This document shows, piece by piece, positions 43,027 to 53,224 of a stretch of 64,000 nucleotides of DNA. How positions within the stretch are numbered: the first letter of the stretch is position 1; the number at the start of each line of letters is the position of its first letter. The DNA is taken from NCBI GenBank assembly GCA_041906465.1, contig JAYRJE010000013.1:124001-188000 (forward strand). Direction: 5' to 3'. Origin of the DNA: Didemnitutus sp041906465 (GTDB lineage Bacteria; Verrucomicrobiota; Verrucomicrobiia; Opitutales; Opitutaceae). Both the position numbers and the translations under genes were made by a program. The notes under the pieces are model-generated. The model saw only the letters and a list, made by a program, of their open reading frames with translations, was not told the DNA's origin and did no database searches.

Positions 43027-45201
43027 TCACGCCGGCGCCGGCACGAACAAATCGATGAAGCGCGCCGGTAGTTCGGGAGAAAACTCTCCGTCACTCCCTT
43101 GCGTCGCGGGCAGCAACGTCTCGCTGAAAACGCCGCGCCAATTTCTCGGCAGACACCAGCGAATCCGTCCGGGCGCATCGCGCAGATTGGCCACGACGAG
43201 ATAGCGCGGTTCTCCGGCTTCGCTGAGCGCATCGATGCGGATGCCGCTATCGGACCACGCCGGCTCGAACGTCGGCCGCACTCCGGCGCGCGCGAGGGCA
43301 TCGCGCAAAATCGCGCGGAAACCGGCTGCCGCGACGCGGCTGCCTTCGCCGAGATTCGTGCCGGCGTAGAGCACGGTTCCGGCGCCGATTCGCTTCGCCA
43401 CGATGCATTGCTGAGCGCCGTAACGACCGATCGTTTCCAGCTCCTCTCCGTCAAGCACCGCGAATCGCTCCGCGCCCCAAGCGACGCCGTCGCCGCGCAA
43501 CGCGATCGGGAAACACTTGCCGCCTTTCGGACCGCGCATGACGAGCGCCTTTCGCACGTCGTCCGACAAACCCGTGAGCGCAAAATCGCCTTCACTCGCG
43601 GCGAGGTGATACGACGAGGTCGTCTCGCTCTCGCAAAGACCCCACCGCGACGCCAAGCCGCCACCGGGGAGTTGCGCCTCGTGTCGTCCGGTCGCGGTGC
43701 TGTAGCCGGCGAGGTGCGCCTCCACGAGCGCGACGCCACCGCCGCGCACCCAGCAATCCAGCTGCGCGACTTCGACGTCGGTCAGATAATAGCAACACGG
43801 CAGAATCAGGAGCTTCACTCCTTCCAACGCACCGCACTCGAGTGTCGCGTGATCGACGAAGCGCACGGGGACGTTCGCCGCGTAGAGCGTGTTGACGTAG
43901 CTCTCCAGACTCGCGTGCAGACTCTCGAGCTTCTGGTGCTGCGCGAAATGGAAGAACTCGTTCTTGCGGCTCTTCCACACCGCGACCGCCGGCTCCGCCG
44001 CGCGACTGCGCATCAATCCGGGGAAATGCGGTGCCAGTTGCGCGATGAAAGTCCGCATGGCATCCGTCACGGGGCGCGCGCTGCCGTCGGGATTCACCAG
44101 TCCCCACGCCGGCGCTTCGCGACCGAGCGACTCGGGACGGTATTGCCAGAACATGAAGCCGCGGAAACCAGCGCCGATCTGCGGCAACCAATCCGCCAGC
44201 AGCTCCGGCAGGCGATTCACGGGCTGGTGCATGTTCAGCATGCCGCAGTTGAGGTGGCTCTCGACGTTATACATCGTGCGGCCCGCGGCGACCGAGAGGC
44301 ATTGCACCAGTTGCATCGGCTCCGCGCTCGCGGTGGAGGCGTAGAACGTCGATCCGCGCAGCACCGCGGCGTCGTCGGGACCGGTGATCGAGTTGAAGAT
44401 GCGCATCGTGTTCGGCACGACGTGCAGGTAAACGGGACGCTCGCGCGCATCGCCAGCGCGCACGCAAGCGAGACGCCACTCGGCCTCGTGGGTCAACGTG
44501 TCCTGCTGGAACTCGCGCCAATCGACGAAGTCCACGATGCCGTCGCCCGTGCGCGGAAGTTCGACGTCCGTCCAGTCCGCATAACAGCGGCCCCAGACCG
44601 CATTCAGCTTCTCGACGCGTTCGTATTTCGCCGTCAGCCACTGCGTGAAACGCGCCGCGCAGTGCGGGCAGTAGCACACGAGATTGCTGCCGTCCTGGTA
44701 GATTTCGGGTTGGCGCACCGGATAGCATAACTCAGGCTCGTTCCACACGTCCCACATCGCCAGCGCCGGGTGCGCACCGAAATGCGCCACCGTCGCCTCG
44801 AGAAAACGACGACGCTCCTCGCGCGCGCCCGGATGACTGTAACACGGCCCGGGCGCTCCACCGATCTGGCGGTGCGCGGAGACCCGCGGCTCGATGACTT
44901 GCCCTTGCGCCGTGACCTGCTTGGCGTCCGGATATTTCGCATACAACCAGTGCGGTGCGACGTCGAAGATGACGTTGAGGTGCACGGCCAGACGCTCGCG
45001 GGCCGCGAGATCCATCAACCGATCGAGATCGTCGAAATAGAAACGCCGCTCCTGGCGATGCGACCAGCGCCACTGCACCCAGAATTTCACGCTGTTGAGT
45101 CCGAGCTCGCGCATGGCGCGGAGGTCCGTGGCCCAGCAAGTTTCGTCCGGCGTGGGCGCGCGGTAATATTGCGCGCCAAGAATGAAAGGATGATCGGTCA
45201 T
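43027..45201 (-). CDS. GH42 beta-galactosidase
   Basis: 724 residues. Cytoplasmic, with no signal peptide. The barrel domain starts FILGAQYYRAPTPDETCWATDLRAM and contains the acid/base Glu155 in DVWNEPELCY; FRGFMFWQYRPE lies near the expected nucleophile region. A trimerisation-like domain (about 400-610) and a small beta domain follow, as in the family. It releases terminal galactose from oligosaccharides. The start overlaps the stop of the upstream GH2 gene by four bases, so the two are translationally coupled. Confidence 0.88.
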   Translation of the reverse strand: MTDHPFILGAQYYRAPTPDETCWATDLRAMRELGLNSVKFWVQWRWSHRQERRFYFDDLDRLMDLAARERLAVHLNVIFDVAPHWLYAKYPDAKQVTAQGQVIEPRVSAHRQIGGAPGPCYSHPGAREERRRFLEATVAHFGAHPALAMWDVWNEPELCYPVRQPEIYQDGSNLVCYCPHCAARFTQWLTAKYERVEKLNAVWGRCYADWTDVELPRTGDGIVDFVDWREFQQDTLTHEAEWRLACVRAGDARERPVYLHVVPNTMRIFNSITGPDDAAVLRGSTFYASTASAEPMQLVQCLSVAAGRTMYNVESHLNCGMLNMHQPVNRLPELLADWLPQIGAGFRGFMFWQYRPESLGREAPAWGLVNPDGSARPVTDAMRTFIAQLAPHFPGLMRSRAAEPAVAVWKSRKNEFFHFAQHQKLESLHASLESYVNTLYAANVPVRFVDHATLECGALEGVKLLILPCCYYLTDVEVAQLDCWVRGGGVALVEAHLAGYSTATGRHEAQLPGGGLASRWGLCESETTSSYHLAASEGDFALTGLSDDVRKALVMRGPKGGKCFPIALRGDGVAWGAERFAVLDGEELETIGRYGAQQCIVAKRIGAGTVLYAGTNLGEGSRVAAAGFRAILRDALARAGVRPTFEPAWSDSGIRIDALSEAGEPRYLVVANLRDAPGRIRWCLPRNWRGVFSETLLPATQGSDGEFSPELPARFIDLFVPAPA

Positions 45202-47801
45202 GAAGGTGCGAGAGCGGAGGAGAGTTCGACGCGCCGCGTGGGCCAGGCGCGGAAAACGATGTCGGGGCGGGTGTCCGCGGCCGGGCGTTCAGCTTGTAGG
45301 AAACCGCCGGCAGCTTTCGGGTAACAGCGCACCGCGATGCGACGGCGCTCTCCTGGAAACAGCGGCTCGAAAGCCCAATCCGCTTCGAGCCACCAGCCAT
45401 CGGTCGTCTCCTCGGACCGCACGAAAAGCGCCACCGAGGCGCCGCGATTCTCGAGCGCGAAGTCGCGGCACCATCCGCCGGCGCTCATCTCGAGCCATTC
45501 GCCGCGTGCCGTTGCGACCAAGTTCGCTTCAGGCCAATCGCGCGCCGGCGTATACGGCTGCTCGGTGCGGGTGGAGAAAATGTAAGTATTTTCCTGAGCG
45601 TCGGCGCCTTCGCCGCGCCAACGCAGGCGCACGAGAAAAATATCCGCGTGCGTCGCCTGGATCTCGAACGCCACCCGCTCGACCAACACCGACGCATTGC
45701 TCTCCAGCGCGCGACTCCACTCGCGACGCCCGAGCACCGCGCCGGACGGCGCCAGCACTTCTAGCGTCAGCGCGACGTCCACGGCATCACCGGAGTTGTG
45801 CAGATGAACCGCACCCTCGAATTTCTCGCCGACGCCGAAGATCAGGCGGCGGTAGTCGAGCGAAGCATGCAGGGGCGCGAAGGCCTTCCGCGCCCAGTAA
45901 AACGCCATCTTCTTCTCGCCGTAGTAATCGACGAGGCTCGTGCACGAGATGTTCGGCCACGGCTCGTTGAGCTGCCAGATGATACTGCCGCTGTTGCGCG
46001 GCTGGCGACGGCGGTTTGCCTCGAGGATGAAGCGCAGGCCCTCTGCTTGAATCCACTGGCTGCACGCGGTGAAGCGTTCGAGATCGTCGACGGCGCCGAA
46101 GAACTCGCGATCGCGCGCCGCCGTGTCCCACCACTCGGCGTGATGCCGCCAGACGAGATTCTGCTTCACGTCCGTGGGATGCAGGTGCGGAGCGGAGAGG
46201 AATTTTTCCAAGCTACGCACGCTGGCGCAGCCATCGACGCCGAATTCCGAATGAAAGAGGCTGTCGGACTCGCCGTAGAGCGCGTAGTGATCGCGCATGC
46301 CCGCGTATTTCCAATGGCCGTGCACATCGTGCATCACGCCTTTGCGCGTCGTCATGTGCTCGACCGGTCCGGACGCCGAGGTCGGGAGAAACAGGCGCGT
46401 GGGATCGTATTGCTCGACGAGCTCGCGCAACATCGCGAGGTTCGGATCGGCGAGCGTCGATGGAACGTTCTCGGCGTCCATCAGTTCGTTGCCGCCGCTC
46501 CACACCGCGAGACAGGTGTGGTTGCGTCGTTCGCGCAGCGCCGACTCCGCGGTTTGCCGGAGCAGCGCAAGAAACTCCGGCCGCTGCGACGGCATGTTGT
46601 CGACGCCCGAACTCGACTGAATGAACTCCTGCCAAACGAGGATGCCGTAGCGGTCGCACAAGTCGTAGAAACGCTCCTGCTCGATCACTCCCCCGCCCCA
46701 CACGCGCACGAGGTTCACGTTCGCCTCGCGCATGCATCGCACCAGCCACTCGTAGTGCGCCGTCGTGACGTTGCCGTAGAGGTGATCGAGCGGCGTGAGA
46801 TTGACGCCCTGCACGTAGAGGCGCCGACCGTTCACGACAATCGTGTAGGGCAAGGCGTCCGGCGGGCCGCCGGGATTCTGCTCGTAACGCAGGCGGCGGA
46901 AGCCGATCTGCCGCCGCCGCTCATCCACGCGCTCACCGTTCACGAGCAGTCCGAGCGTCAAACCATACAGCGGCTGGGCGCCGTGACCATTGGGCTGCCA
47001 GATTCGCGGCGCCGTCACGCGCAGCACACAGCGCGCGGAGGCGGCGCCGGAGGCAATGCGAACGCGTTCTGTTTTCAGTAAGCGTCCCTCAGGATCGGCG
47101 AGCGCGACCTCGAGTTCTTCGACGGCTCCGGGCCGCCCCCAGCGCACGCACTCGGCTTCCACGCGCAAAATCCCCTCGCCCTCCTCGACGTCGGTATCGA
47201 TCGCCAGCGCCGTCAGCGAAGCGCGACGGTGCACGCGCAACTGCACGTCGTCCCAGAACCCGATATTCACGAGTCGCGTGGAGAAATCCCACTTGTAGCC
47301 AAAGCGGCTCTTCTGCGTGGACGTGAGCGACGTGCGACCGATCTGCCCCATCTCCGGCGGCACGCCGCGAAACAGCACTTTCAACTCCAGCCGCTCGCGC
47401 TCGGCGAACGCGGCGGTGAGATCGAACGTCGCCGGATGGAACATGCCGCGGTGCTCGCCGAGCAAGCGGTCGTCGACGAAGATGTTCGCCTCGTAATCGA
47501 GCCCGCAAAAATGAAGCTCGATGCGCTCGCCCGCCTCGGTCGGGCGTTCGAGCGTCGTGCGGTAAAGCCACCAGCGATTTTCCACCCACTCGCACGCGAG
47601 GCTCTGCGCGTCGACGTGCGGATGCGGCAGCAAGCCCGCACGGTGCAGATCGAAATGCACGCCCCCGGGCACAGTCGCCGGCAACCAATCCGTGACGCCC
47701 ATCAACTCCGCCGCGGTTTCCATGCTGCGTCCTTGCAGCGGCACCCACGGCCAGAAGCCCTTCAATTGCCACGCCTGCGCGCTCAGCGAGATAATTTTCA
47801 T
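45198..47801 (-). CDS. GH2-family glycosidase, beta-mannosidase-like
   Basis: 867 residues from the ATG at 47801; the frame extends upstream with no conserved sequence. The N-terminal jelly-roll starts MKIISLSAQAWQLKGFWPW, followed by a beta-sandwich and the catalytic barrel. The acid/base Glu is in CLAVWSGGNELMDAEN. RVWGGGVIEQERFYDLCDRYGILVWQEFI and QLNEPWPNISC are typical of beta-mannosidases in GH2. There is no signal peptide, so it acts on imported oligosaccharides. Other GH2 specificities cannot be excluded. Confidence 0.85.
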   Translation of the reverse strand: MKIISLSAQAWQLKGFWPWVPLQGRSMETAAELMGVTDWLPATVPGGVHFDLHRAGLLPHPHVDAQSLACEWVENRWWLYRTTLERPTEAGERIELHFCGLDYEANIFVDDRLLGEHRGMFHPATFDLTAAFAERERLELKVLFRGVPPEMGQIGRTSLTSTQKSRFGYKWDFSTRLVNIGFWDDVQLRVHRRASLTALAIDTDVEEGEGILRVEAECVRWGRPGAVEELEVALADPEGRLLKTERVRIASGAASARCVLRVTAPRIWQPNGHGAQPLYGLTLGLLVNGERVDERRRQIGFRRLRYEQNPGGPPDALPYTIVVNGRRLYVQGVNLTPLDHLYGNVTTAHYEWLVRCMREANVNLVRVWGGGVIEQERFYDLCDRYGILVWQEFIQSSSGVDNMPSQRPEFLALLRQTAESALRERRNHTCLAVWSGGNELMDAENVPSTLADPNLAMLRELVEQYDPTRLFLPTSASGPVEHMTTRKGVMHDVHGHWKYAGMRDHYALYGESDSLFHSEFGVDGCASVRSLEKFLSAPHLHPTDVKQNLVWRHHAEWWDTAARDREFFGAVDDLERFTACSQWIQAEGLRFILEANRRRQPRNSGSIIWQLNEPWPNISCTSLVDYYGEKKMAFYWARKAFAPLHASLDYRRLIFGVGEKFEGAVHLHNSGDAVDVALTLEVLAPSGAVLGRREWSRALESNASVLVERVAFEIQATHADIFLVRLRWRGEGADAQENTYIFSTRTEQPYTPARDWPEANLVATARGEWLEMSAGGWCRDFALENRGASVALFVRSEETTDGWWLEADWAFEPLFPGERRRIAVRCYPKAAGGFLQAERPAADTRPDIVFRAWPTRRVELSSALAPS

Positions 47802-47919
47802 GCGATGAAAAAGCGGCATCCGGCGCACGGCCGCGCCGAAAGCGTCCGTCCCGTGGCCCATCCGGCAGCAATGCGAGTGTCGATTCGCGTCGCGAGCGCA
47901 GCCGCGCGCTTTGCCCGGG

Positions 47920-48939
47920 CTACGGCCCGGATTTGTCGGCCGACGGCGGATGCCCGACGATTTGTTTGTAGACGCGCGAGAAGTGGTAGGGATTCGAGAA
48001 GCCGAGCCGGTAGCCGACCTCTTTCACCGACATTTCCGTCTGCGTGAGCAGTTGCTGCGCATACTGCACGCGCAACTGCAGCAGCGCACGCGCCGGCGAG
48101 GTCTGGAAAAATCGCGCGCAACGCTGGCTGAGCACACGCTGGCTCACGCCGAGCATCCGCGCGAGCTCGGGCACGGAGGGAGAGTTGTGCATGTGCTGCG
48201 TGAAGCACTCGTGCAACCGCTCCATGAAGCGCGTCTCGGCCGGCACCGGCGCCAGCCACGGCGCGAGCACCGACGTGGGAAACACGCGCACCAGCCGCCA
48301 AAACAGCTCCGACATCACCGCATCCTGCACATGCGCCGAAGCCCGATCGGGGCTGCGCGCCTCCTCGGCGATCTTGTCGAGCAAGGGCACGTAGGTCTCC
48401 GCGGGCGCGGACGTGCATTGCTGCGCTGGCGTCACCTCCGGACGGAAAAACCGCAGCGCCTCCGCGCCGACCGCCGTGCGCGGAAACGAAAACCTCAGCC
48501 CCGCGTAATCCAGCGGCGGCTCGCAGTAGTCCTCGTGCCAGTCCCCGGGCTGCACGACCATCACCGAGTTGTCGCTTAAGCGCAGTTCCTGGTCGTTGAG
48601 CAGGCAGCGGTAATGGCCGCGCAACACGAGAATGATCTCGAACTCCGAATGCTGGTGCCGGCGGAACACGTAGGGCTCCGCCATGCGATTCAGGATGAAC
48701 TGCGTGAACACCGGCTGGCACAGCGGGCCAGGCTCCTCGTCGTGCGCGCGCGTCGCCCGGTTGAGATGCACGATCGCGGGGTTCGGATTGGCGAACACCG
48801 TCTGCAGCGTCCGCTTGGAGCGCGAACTGGCGAGGCGATGCGCGGTGGATTTCGCCACGAGGATAGTTTTTCGCTCGTCGCACCGTCGGGCAAGGCGGAT
48901 TGCGGGGTAATGGGTGCGCGAAGAATCCGTTGTCGTCAT
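47920..48939 (-). CDS. AraC-family regulator of the sugar locus
   Basis: 339 residues from the ATG at 48939. The N-terminal half is a cupin sensor (EPYVFRRHQHSEFEIILVLRG, MVVQPGDWHEDYCE); the last 100 residues are an AraC-type DNA-binding region (VPELARMLGVSQRVLSQRCARF; VKEVGYRLGFSNPYHFSRVYKQ). It probably senses a sugar and activates the neighbouring hydrolase genes. It lies between the GH2 gene and the LacI-type gene, all on the minus strand. Confidence 0.88.
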   Translation of the reverse strand: MTTTDSSRTHYPAIRLARRCDERKTILVAKSTAHRLASSRSKRTLQTVFANPNPAIVHLNRATRAHDEEPGPLCQPVFTQFILNRMAEPYVFRRHQHSEFEIILVLRGHYRCLLNDQELRLSDNSVMVVQPGDWHEDYCEPPLDYAGLRFSFPRTAVGAEALRFFRPEVTPAQQCTSAPAETYVPLLDKIAEEARSPDRASAHVQDAVMSELFWRLVRVFPTSVLAPWLAPVPAETRFMERLHECFTQHMHNSPSVPELARMLGVSQRVLSQRCARFFQTSPARALLQLRVQYAQQLLTQTEMSVKEVGYRLGFSNPYHFSRVYKQIVGHPPSADKSGP

Positions 48940-49007
48940 CGGGGTATGGCGCCGCGCACGCCGACCCAGTCGGCGCCACCGGCAGATTTTGAGGGAGTTG
49001 GAAGCAG

Positions 49008-50099
49008 TTAGGCACTCGCGGTCGATGCCGCGAGCGGCACGTCCTCGTTGAAGCCGCGGCGCCCCGGACTCACCCACACGCCCTCGATCATGGTGACAGC
49101 GGCGTAGGCCGACGGTCCACGCTCGCCGCTCTGGATCGAACGCGCCAGCGCCTCGACCGCGAGTTGGCCGACCGTCTGCGAATTCTGAAAGACCCCGGCC
49201 CAACGTCCGTCCGGAACGCTGTTGAGGGCGAAGATCGGGCGCGCCGCACCAGCCGGACGCGAGAGCGCTGCAATTTCATCGGCCGCGTGCGCGTCGGACA
49301 CAAGGATGGCGTCGAAACCGCGCCGCGATCCGCTCGCGGCAAATTCCTCGCTGCGTCCATCGCCGCGGAGCGGAAGCACCGCGATGCTCACGCCGCGCTG
49401 CACGAGCACATGCGCCGCCAGCGACATGGCGCCTTCGGACTCCTCGCTCTCGTCGCGCGTCACCCAGGCGACGCGGCGGTGGCCGGCCTCGGCGATCTTG
49501 CGCAACGCCAGTTCCGCTATCTGGAAGTGGTGCGGCGTCACGCGCGGAAGTTGCGGCGCGCGCACCAGACTCGTCGCCGCCACGGCGGAGAATTGCGTCC
49601 AGTCGAGCAGATCCCGGCAATCGACCGCCTCCGTCAGCGGGGCGAGAATGACGCCCCGCACACCGCGCGACAGGAGAATCTGCGTGAGTCGCGTGCGGCC
49701 CATCTTCGCGGGGTCGACGTCGATCTCGTCCAATGCAAACCCCAACGCGGTCGCGCGCTCGCGCATGCCACGCAGCAAGCCGCGACCGAACTCGTTCGCC
49801 GTGTGCGCGCGCCCCTTCAGCGTCAGGACGGCCAGCGTCGCCTTGAGCTGCGGCCGATGCCGTTCGCGCAGCATGAACATGAGGCGGCCCAACTCGGGAC
49901 TCGGCGTATAGCCGAGCCGTTTCGCGATTGCGCAAATGCGCTGGCGCGTGACATCGGGGATCTTGGGATCGCCGCGCACGGCATACGACGCAGTGGCGAG
50001 CGAGACGTTGGCCGCGCGCGCCACTGCCGCGAGCGTGGGCCGTTCCGGGCACGATTCATCCACCGCGGACGGTGGCGTCGAGATCATCGATTCGACCAT
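49008..50099 (-). CDS. LacI-family regulator of the sugar locus
   Basis: 363 residues from the ATG at 50099; an ATG four codons later is also possible. The DNA-binding part is typical (PTLAAVARAANVSLATASYAVRG, residues 22-44, then RLGYTPSPELGRL). A periplasmic-binding-protein-like sensor domain follows (VRGVILAPLTEA, HRRVAWVTRDES, GFDAILVSDAHAADEI). It would bind an operator and respond to a sugar. It lies between the GH78 and AraC genes, so it most likely controls this locus. Confidence 0.88.
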   Translation of the reverse strand: MVESMISTPPSAVDESCPERPTLAAVARAANVSLATASYAVRGDPKIPDVTRQRICAIAKRLGYTPSPELGRLMFMLRERHRPQLKATLAVLTLKGRAHTANEFGRGLLRGMRERATALGFALDEIDVDPAKMGRTRLTQILLSRGVRGVILAPLTEAVDCRDLLDWTQFSAVAATSLVRAPQLPRVTPHHFQIAELALRKIAEAGHRRVAWVTRDESEESEGAMSLAAHVLVQRGVSIAVLPLRGDGRSEEFAASGSRRGFDAILVSDAHAADEIAALSRPAGAARPIFALNSVPDGRWAGVFQNSQTVGQLAVEALARSIQSGERGPSAYAAVTMIEGVWVSPGRRGFNEDVPLAASTASA

Positions 50100-50308
50100 G
50101 ACGTAGGGGTGAGACAATGGGGTGAGAGAAGCGCGAATATCCGTTTCCGTCGCGAGCGCGGGGCGGAACTCGCCGGGCCACGAGCGAAACCCACAGCCCT
50201 GAACCGCGGCGAACGTGGCGCGGGATATCTCTTTCGTCACATCCTGACTCATATCGAACTTTGCGCCTGCATATCCGTTTTCGCGCAGCCCGGCGGCCGC
50301 GAGGCGAC

Positions 50309-53221
50309 TCAGCGCACGATCAACCGATCGCGCGCGGGCAATGCGGCCACCGCGCGACACCCGTCCGGCACGCGCAACTCGTAGTGCCAGCTGCCGTCAC
50401 GGCGCCGCCGACCGGCGACGCGCACCCAGCCCCACGGCGTTGGCACTGCGCCGGACATTTTTCGCAAGTCTCCCGGCGCGGGGTGAAATCGGATCAGGCG
50501 CGAATCCGGCGCGCCCGGCGTCACTCCGAGGATCGCCGTGCTCAAAAAAAACGTCGGCGCCGCCGACCAGCCGTGACAATGGCTGCGCGTGAGCCGCCCG
50601 CTGGTCAGCGACCAGAGTTCCCAGAATGTCGTCGCCCCCTCGCGCAGCATGAAACCCCAGGCATTTCGCATCAGGTCCAGCATTGCGCGCTCGTCGGCGT
50701 CGCGCGCGAGCAACTCGAGCTGGAAAAAGACGAAGAACGGACTCCCTGCGCGGACGAATCCTTCAGGCGCGCGCGCCACGATGGCGCGACAACGTCGCGC
50801 CCGCGCGCCGGTCGCGACCCTCGCAAGCAACGCCGCGACCTGAGTTTGCTGGCTGCGCACCTGCCCGAGCGCACCGTCGCGTCGACGGCAATCGGCGAAC
50901 GCCGCCGTAGTTTTGTCCCACAATTGAGAATTCACCGCCGCGCGCAATCGCGCCGCGTGCTTCTGCCAGCGCGCCGCTTCCGTCCGACGCCCGAGCCACT
51001 CGGCCAGTTCCGCCACCTCTTCGAGTGCGAGCGCGGCGAGACAATTCAGGTGCGTCACCGTGCCGTCCGCCGGTGTTTCCATCGCCGCCCAATCGAACAT
51101 GTTCCACGCCGGTATTTGGAAGAGTCCATCCGGGCCGAGGTGCGCCTCGATGCCGCGCACACACTTCGCCACCCAGTGGAACAACTCCTCGGCGCCGGCG
51201 CGATCGCCGGTCCACCACAAGTATTCGCGGCACGAGCGCAGCCAGAGAAAACTCCACGCCGGCAACAGATTCTCCCAGCTGCTGGGCACGTGACTCGGCA
51301 CGAGCGGCAGTCGCTCCAGCCCTCGGCCCGCTTGGAGCAGACAATGCCGCCAGAGCCGTGCGTCACCATTCACGACCCAGTCGACCAGCGCCTCGTTGCG
51401 CGCATCGCCGACCCAGTGCGTCTGCTCGTAAGTCGGACAATCCGTGTAGGTGTCCTCGGCGCAGCAGCGCAGCGTGTGCGCGCCGACGCGCCAGATGCGG
51501 TTCAGCAACGGCTCGGAACACACAAAGCGACCACGTCCACTCAGCGGATACGTGCTGATCTCGACGTCCAACCGCCGCAGCCGCGCGACACTTCCGCGCA
51601 GACCGCGCACCACCAGCCACCCATAGCGAAAGCCGCGACGCTGCAAGCTGCGGAATTGCTGCCGTCCGCCGCGCGACGTGTAGCGCAGCGTGTTGTTCAT
51701 GCCGGTGGCGAGATTGTGCCGCCCGTCGGGCTGGATGAATTCGAAGCCGTGCCAATCGATCTGCACGCCGGCCGGCGCCTCGATCTCGAAACCGAACCGC
51801 CCGACCACCATGCGACCGAAATCGAACAGCAGCCGCACATCGCGGCCCGGGGCGGGCGGGGCGACTTTCCAACCGCGCTCCGTCGGTGCGGAACGAGACG
51901 CACACGTGCGCGCCGCGACCAACTCGTCGCCGCACCACTGCGCAAACACGTCCGTCGTGAGCGCCTCCGCCGCAGTCAGCGGCTGCACCCATTTCGCGTC
52001 CTGCCACGCATCCCACTGCTCTGCTGTTGCGTCCGCACAACGCCGCGCCTGCATCCGCGTCGCGCCCACCGGAAAACGTTCCGCTTGCACCACGCGCGGG
52101 AAATCGACCTGCGCACGCATCGCGGCCGTTTGTGGCGCGCTGAGCGGAAACGGTCCGGCGAACGCCCACGCCGCCCCGCCCTGCTCCGCGCGATACGCCC
52201 AGCGCAGGCGCTCCTTCGCGCGCACGCTCAGCACGAACACCGGCAAATGCACGCCGCCCGCGGGCAAATCGGCGGCGAGCGCATCGCGATAACCGGGATA
52301 AGGAAACACCACGCGGTTCCAGCCGCGCTTCAACTCGACCGGCTGCGCAATCACATCGCGATCAGCTGGCAGCTCGATCGCGGGATAACGCCGCGAGCCC
52401 ACGAGAAACGGCCCCGCGTGGTGATGCGGGCGAATGAACTCCACCGTCTGATCGACGCGCGTATGCACACTCGTGATGACGAATCCGCGCACGAAGCAGA
52501 AGTTCGACGAGCGATCTTGCGGTGCGAAAAGCGGCTTGAGATCGAGATTCCAGACGTGCGCGGGCGGGCGAACTTCTTCCTCGGCCAGCAGCGTCCGCGC
52601 CACGCGCCTCTCGCCCGCCAAGTGCGGAATGTCGCGCGCTTCCACGTGCCGCGCGGCCGCCGGCGCATGCACCGCGCGGCGCCAGCGCGTCTCGTCGAAG
52701 TCCGGTTCGCGCCAGCTGTCCTCCGCGCGAGCGTCGTGATGTTCCTCGAAACCGAGTTGCACCGAGACGCGTGCCGTATGCGCGCCCTCCGTCGGAGCGG
52801 GCGCGGTTCGCCAGTGTGCGCCGGTCTCGTCGAGGATACGCCCATCACTCGCCCGCAAGCGCGCCGCGAGGCCGGCCGGCGCGGCGAGGTATTGGAAGTT
52901 TCCCGCGCGCCAGTGGTTCACGAGCACCGCGATCGCATTGCGCCCCGGCCGCAGGCGCGGCGTGAGATCGAAGCGGTCGTAGCTCCAGTGCGTCGGCCAG
53001 GCGCGCGCCGGACCCGCGCCGACGAACCCGCCGTTCACCCACAGCCAATAGCGCGCATCAGCCGTGATCTCGATGTGCAGCCCCGTCGGAGAAGCGATCT
53101 CCAGCGTGCGCCGGAAGCGCACGTAGGCGTTCGGTGCCCAGACGGTTTGATCCGTCCAAATCCACGGCGCAGTCCACTCCGCCGTCGCGCCGTCGCCGCG
53201 CGAACGCCTCTCGCTGCTCAC
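50309..53221 (-). CDS. GH78-like alpha-L-rhamnosidase
   Basis: 970 residues from a GTG at 53221, four bases after the upstream symporter stop. The N-terminal beta domain starts TAPWIWTDQTVWAPNAYVRFRR. The (alpha/alpha)6 catalytic domain shows DTYTDCPTYEQTHWVGDARNEA, close to the DCPxRxExxGWxGD block of GH78. FKFIFFQLELLARDADERA and GLTRSHCHGWSAAPTFFLST lie further on, the latter near the usual C-terminal GH78 signature. There is no signal peptide. It would release rhamnose from oligosaccharides. Confidence 0.82.
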   Translation of the reverse strand: MSSERRSRGDGATAEWTAPWIWTDQTVWAPNAYVRFRRTLEIASPTGLHIEITADARYWLWVNGGFVGAGPARAWPTHWSYDRFDLTPRLRPGRNAIAVLVNHWRAGNFQYLAAPAGLAARLRASDGRILDETGAHWRTAPAPTEGAHTARVSVQLGFEEHHDARAEDSWREPDFDETRWRRAVHAPAAARHVEARDIPHLAGERRVARTLLAEEEVRPPAHVWNLDLKPLFAPQDRSSNFCFVRGFVITSVHTRVDQTVEFIRPHHHAGPFLVGSRRYPAIELPADRDVIAQPVELKRGWNRVVFPYPGYRDALAADLPAGGVHLPVFVLSVRAKERLRWAYRAEQGGAAWAFAGPFPLSAPQTAAMRAQVDFPRVVQAERFPVGATRMQARRCADATAEQWDAWQDAKWVQPLTAAEALTTDVFAQWCGDELVAARTCASRSAPTERGWKVAPPAPGRDVRLLFDFGRMVVGRFGFEIEAPAGVQIDWHGFEFIQPDGRHNLATGMNNTLRYTSRGGRQQFRSLQRRGFRYGWLVVRGLRGSVARLRRLDVEISTYPLSGRGRFVCSEPLLNRIWRVGAHTLRCCAEDTYTDCPTYEQTHWVGDARNEALVDWVVNGDARLWRHCLLQAGRGLERLPLVPSHVPSSWENLLPAWSFLWLRSCREYLWWTGDRAGAEELFHWVAKCVRGIEAHLGPDGLFQIPAWNMFDWAAMETPADGTVTHLNCLAALALEEVAELAEWLGRRTEAARWQKHAARLRAAVNSQLWDKTTAAFADCRRRDGALGQVRSQQTQVAALLARVATGARARRCRAIVARAPEGFVRAGSPFFVFFQLELLARDADERAMLDLMRNAWGFMLREGATTFWELWSLTSGRLTRSHCHGWSAAPTFFLSTAILGVTPGAPDSRLIRFHPAPGDLRKMSGAVPTPWGWVRVAGRRRRDGSWHYELRVPDGCRAVAALPARDRLIVR

Positions 53222-53224
53222 CGC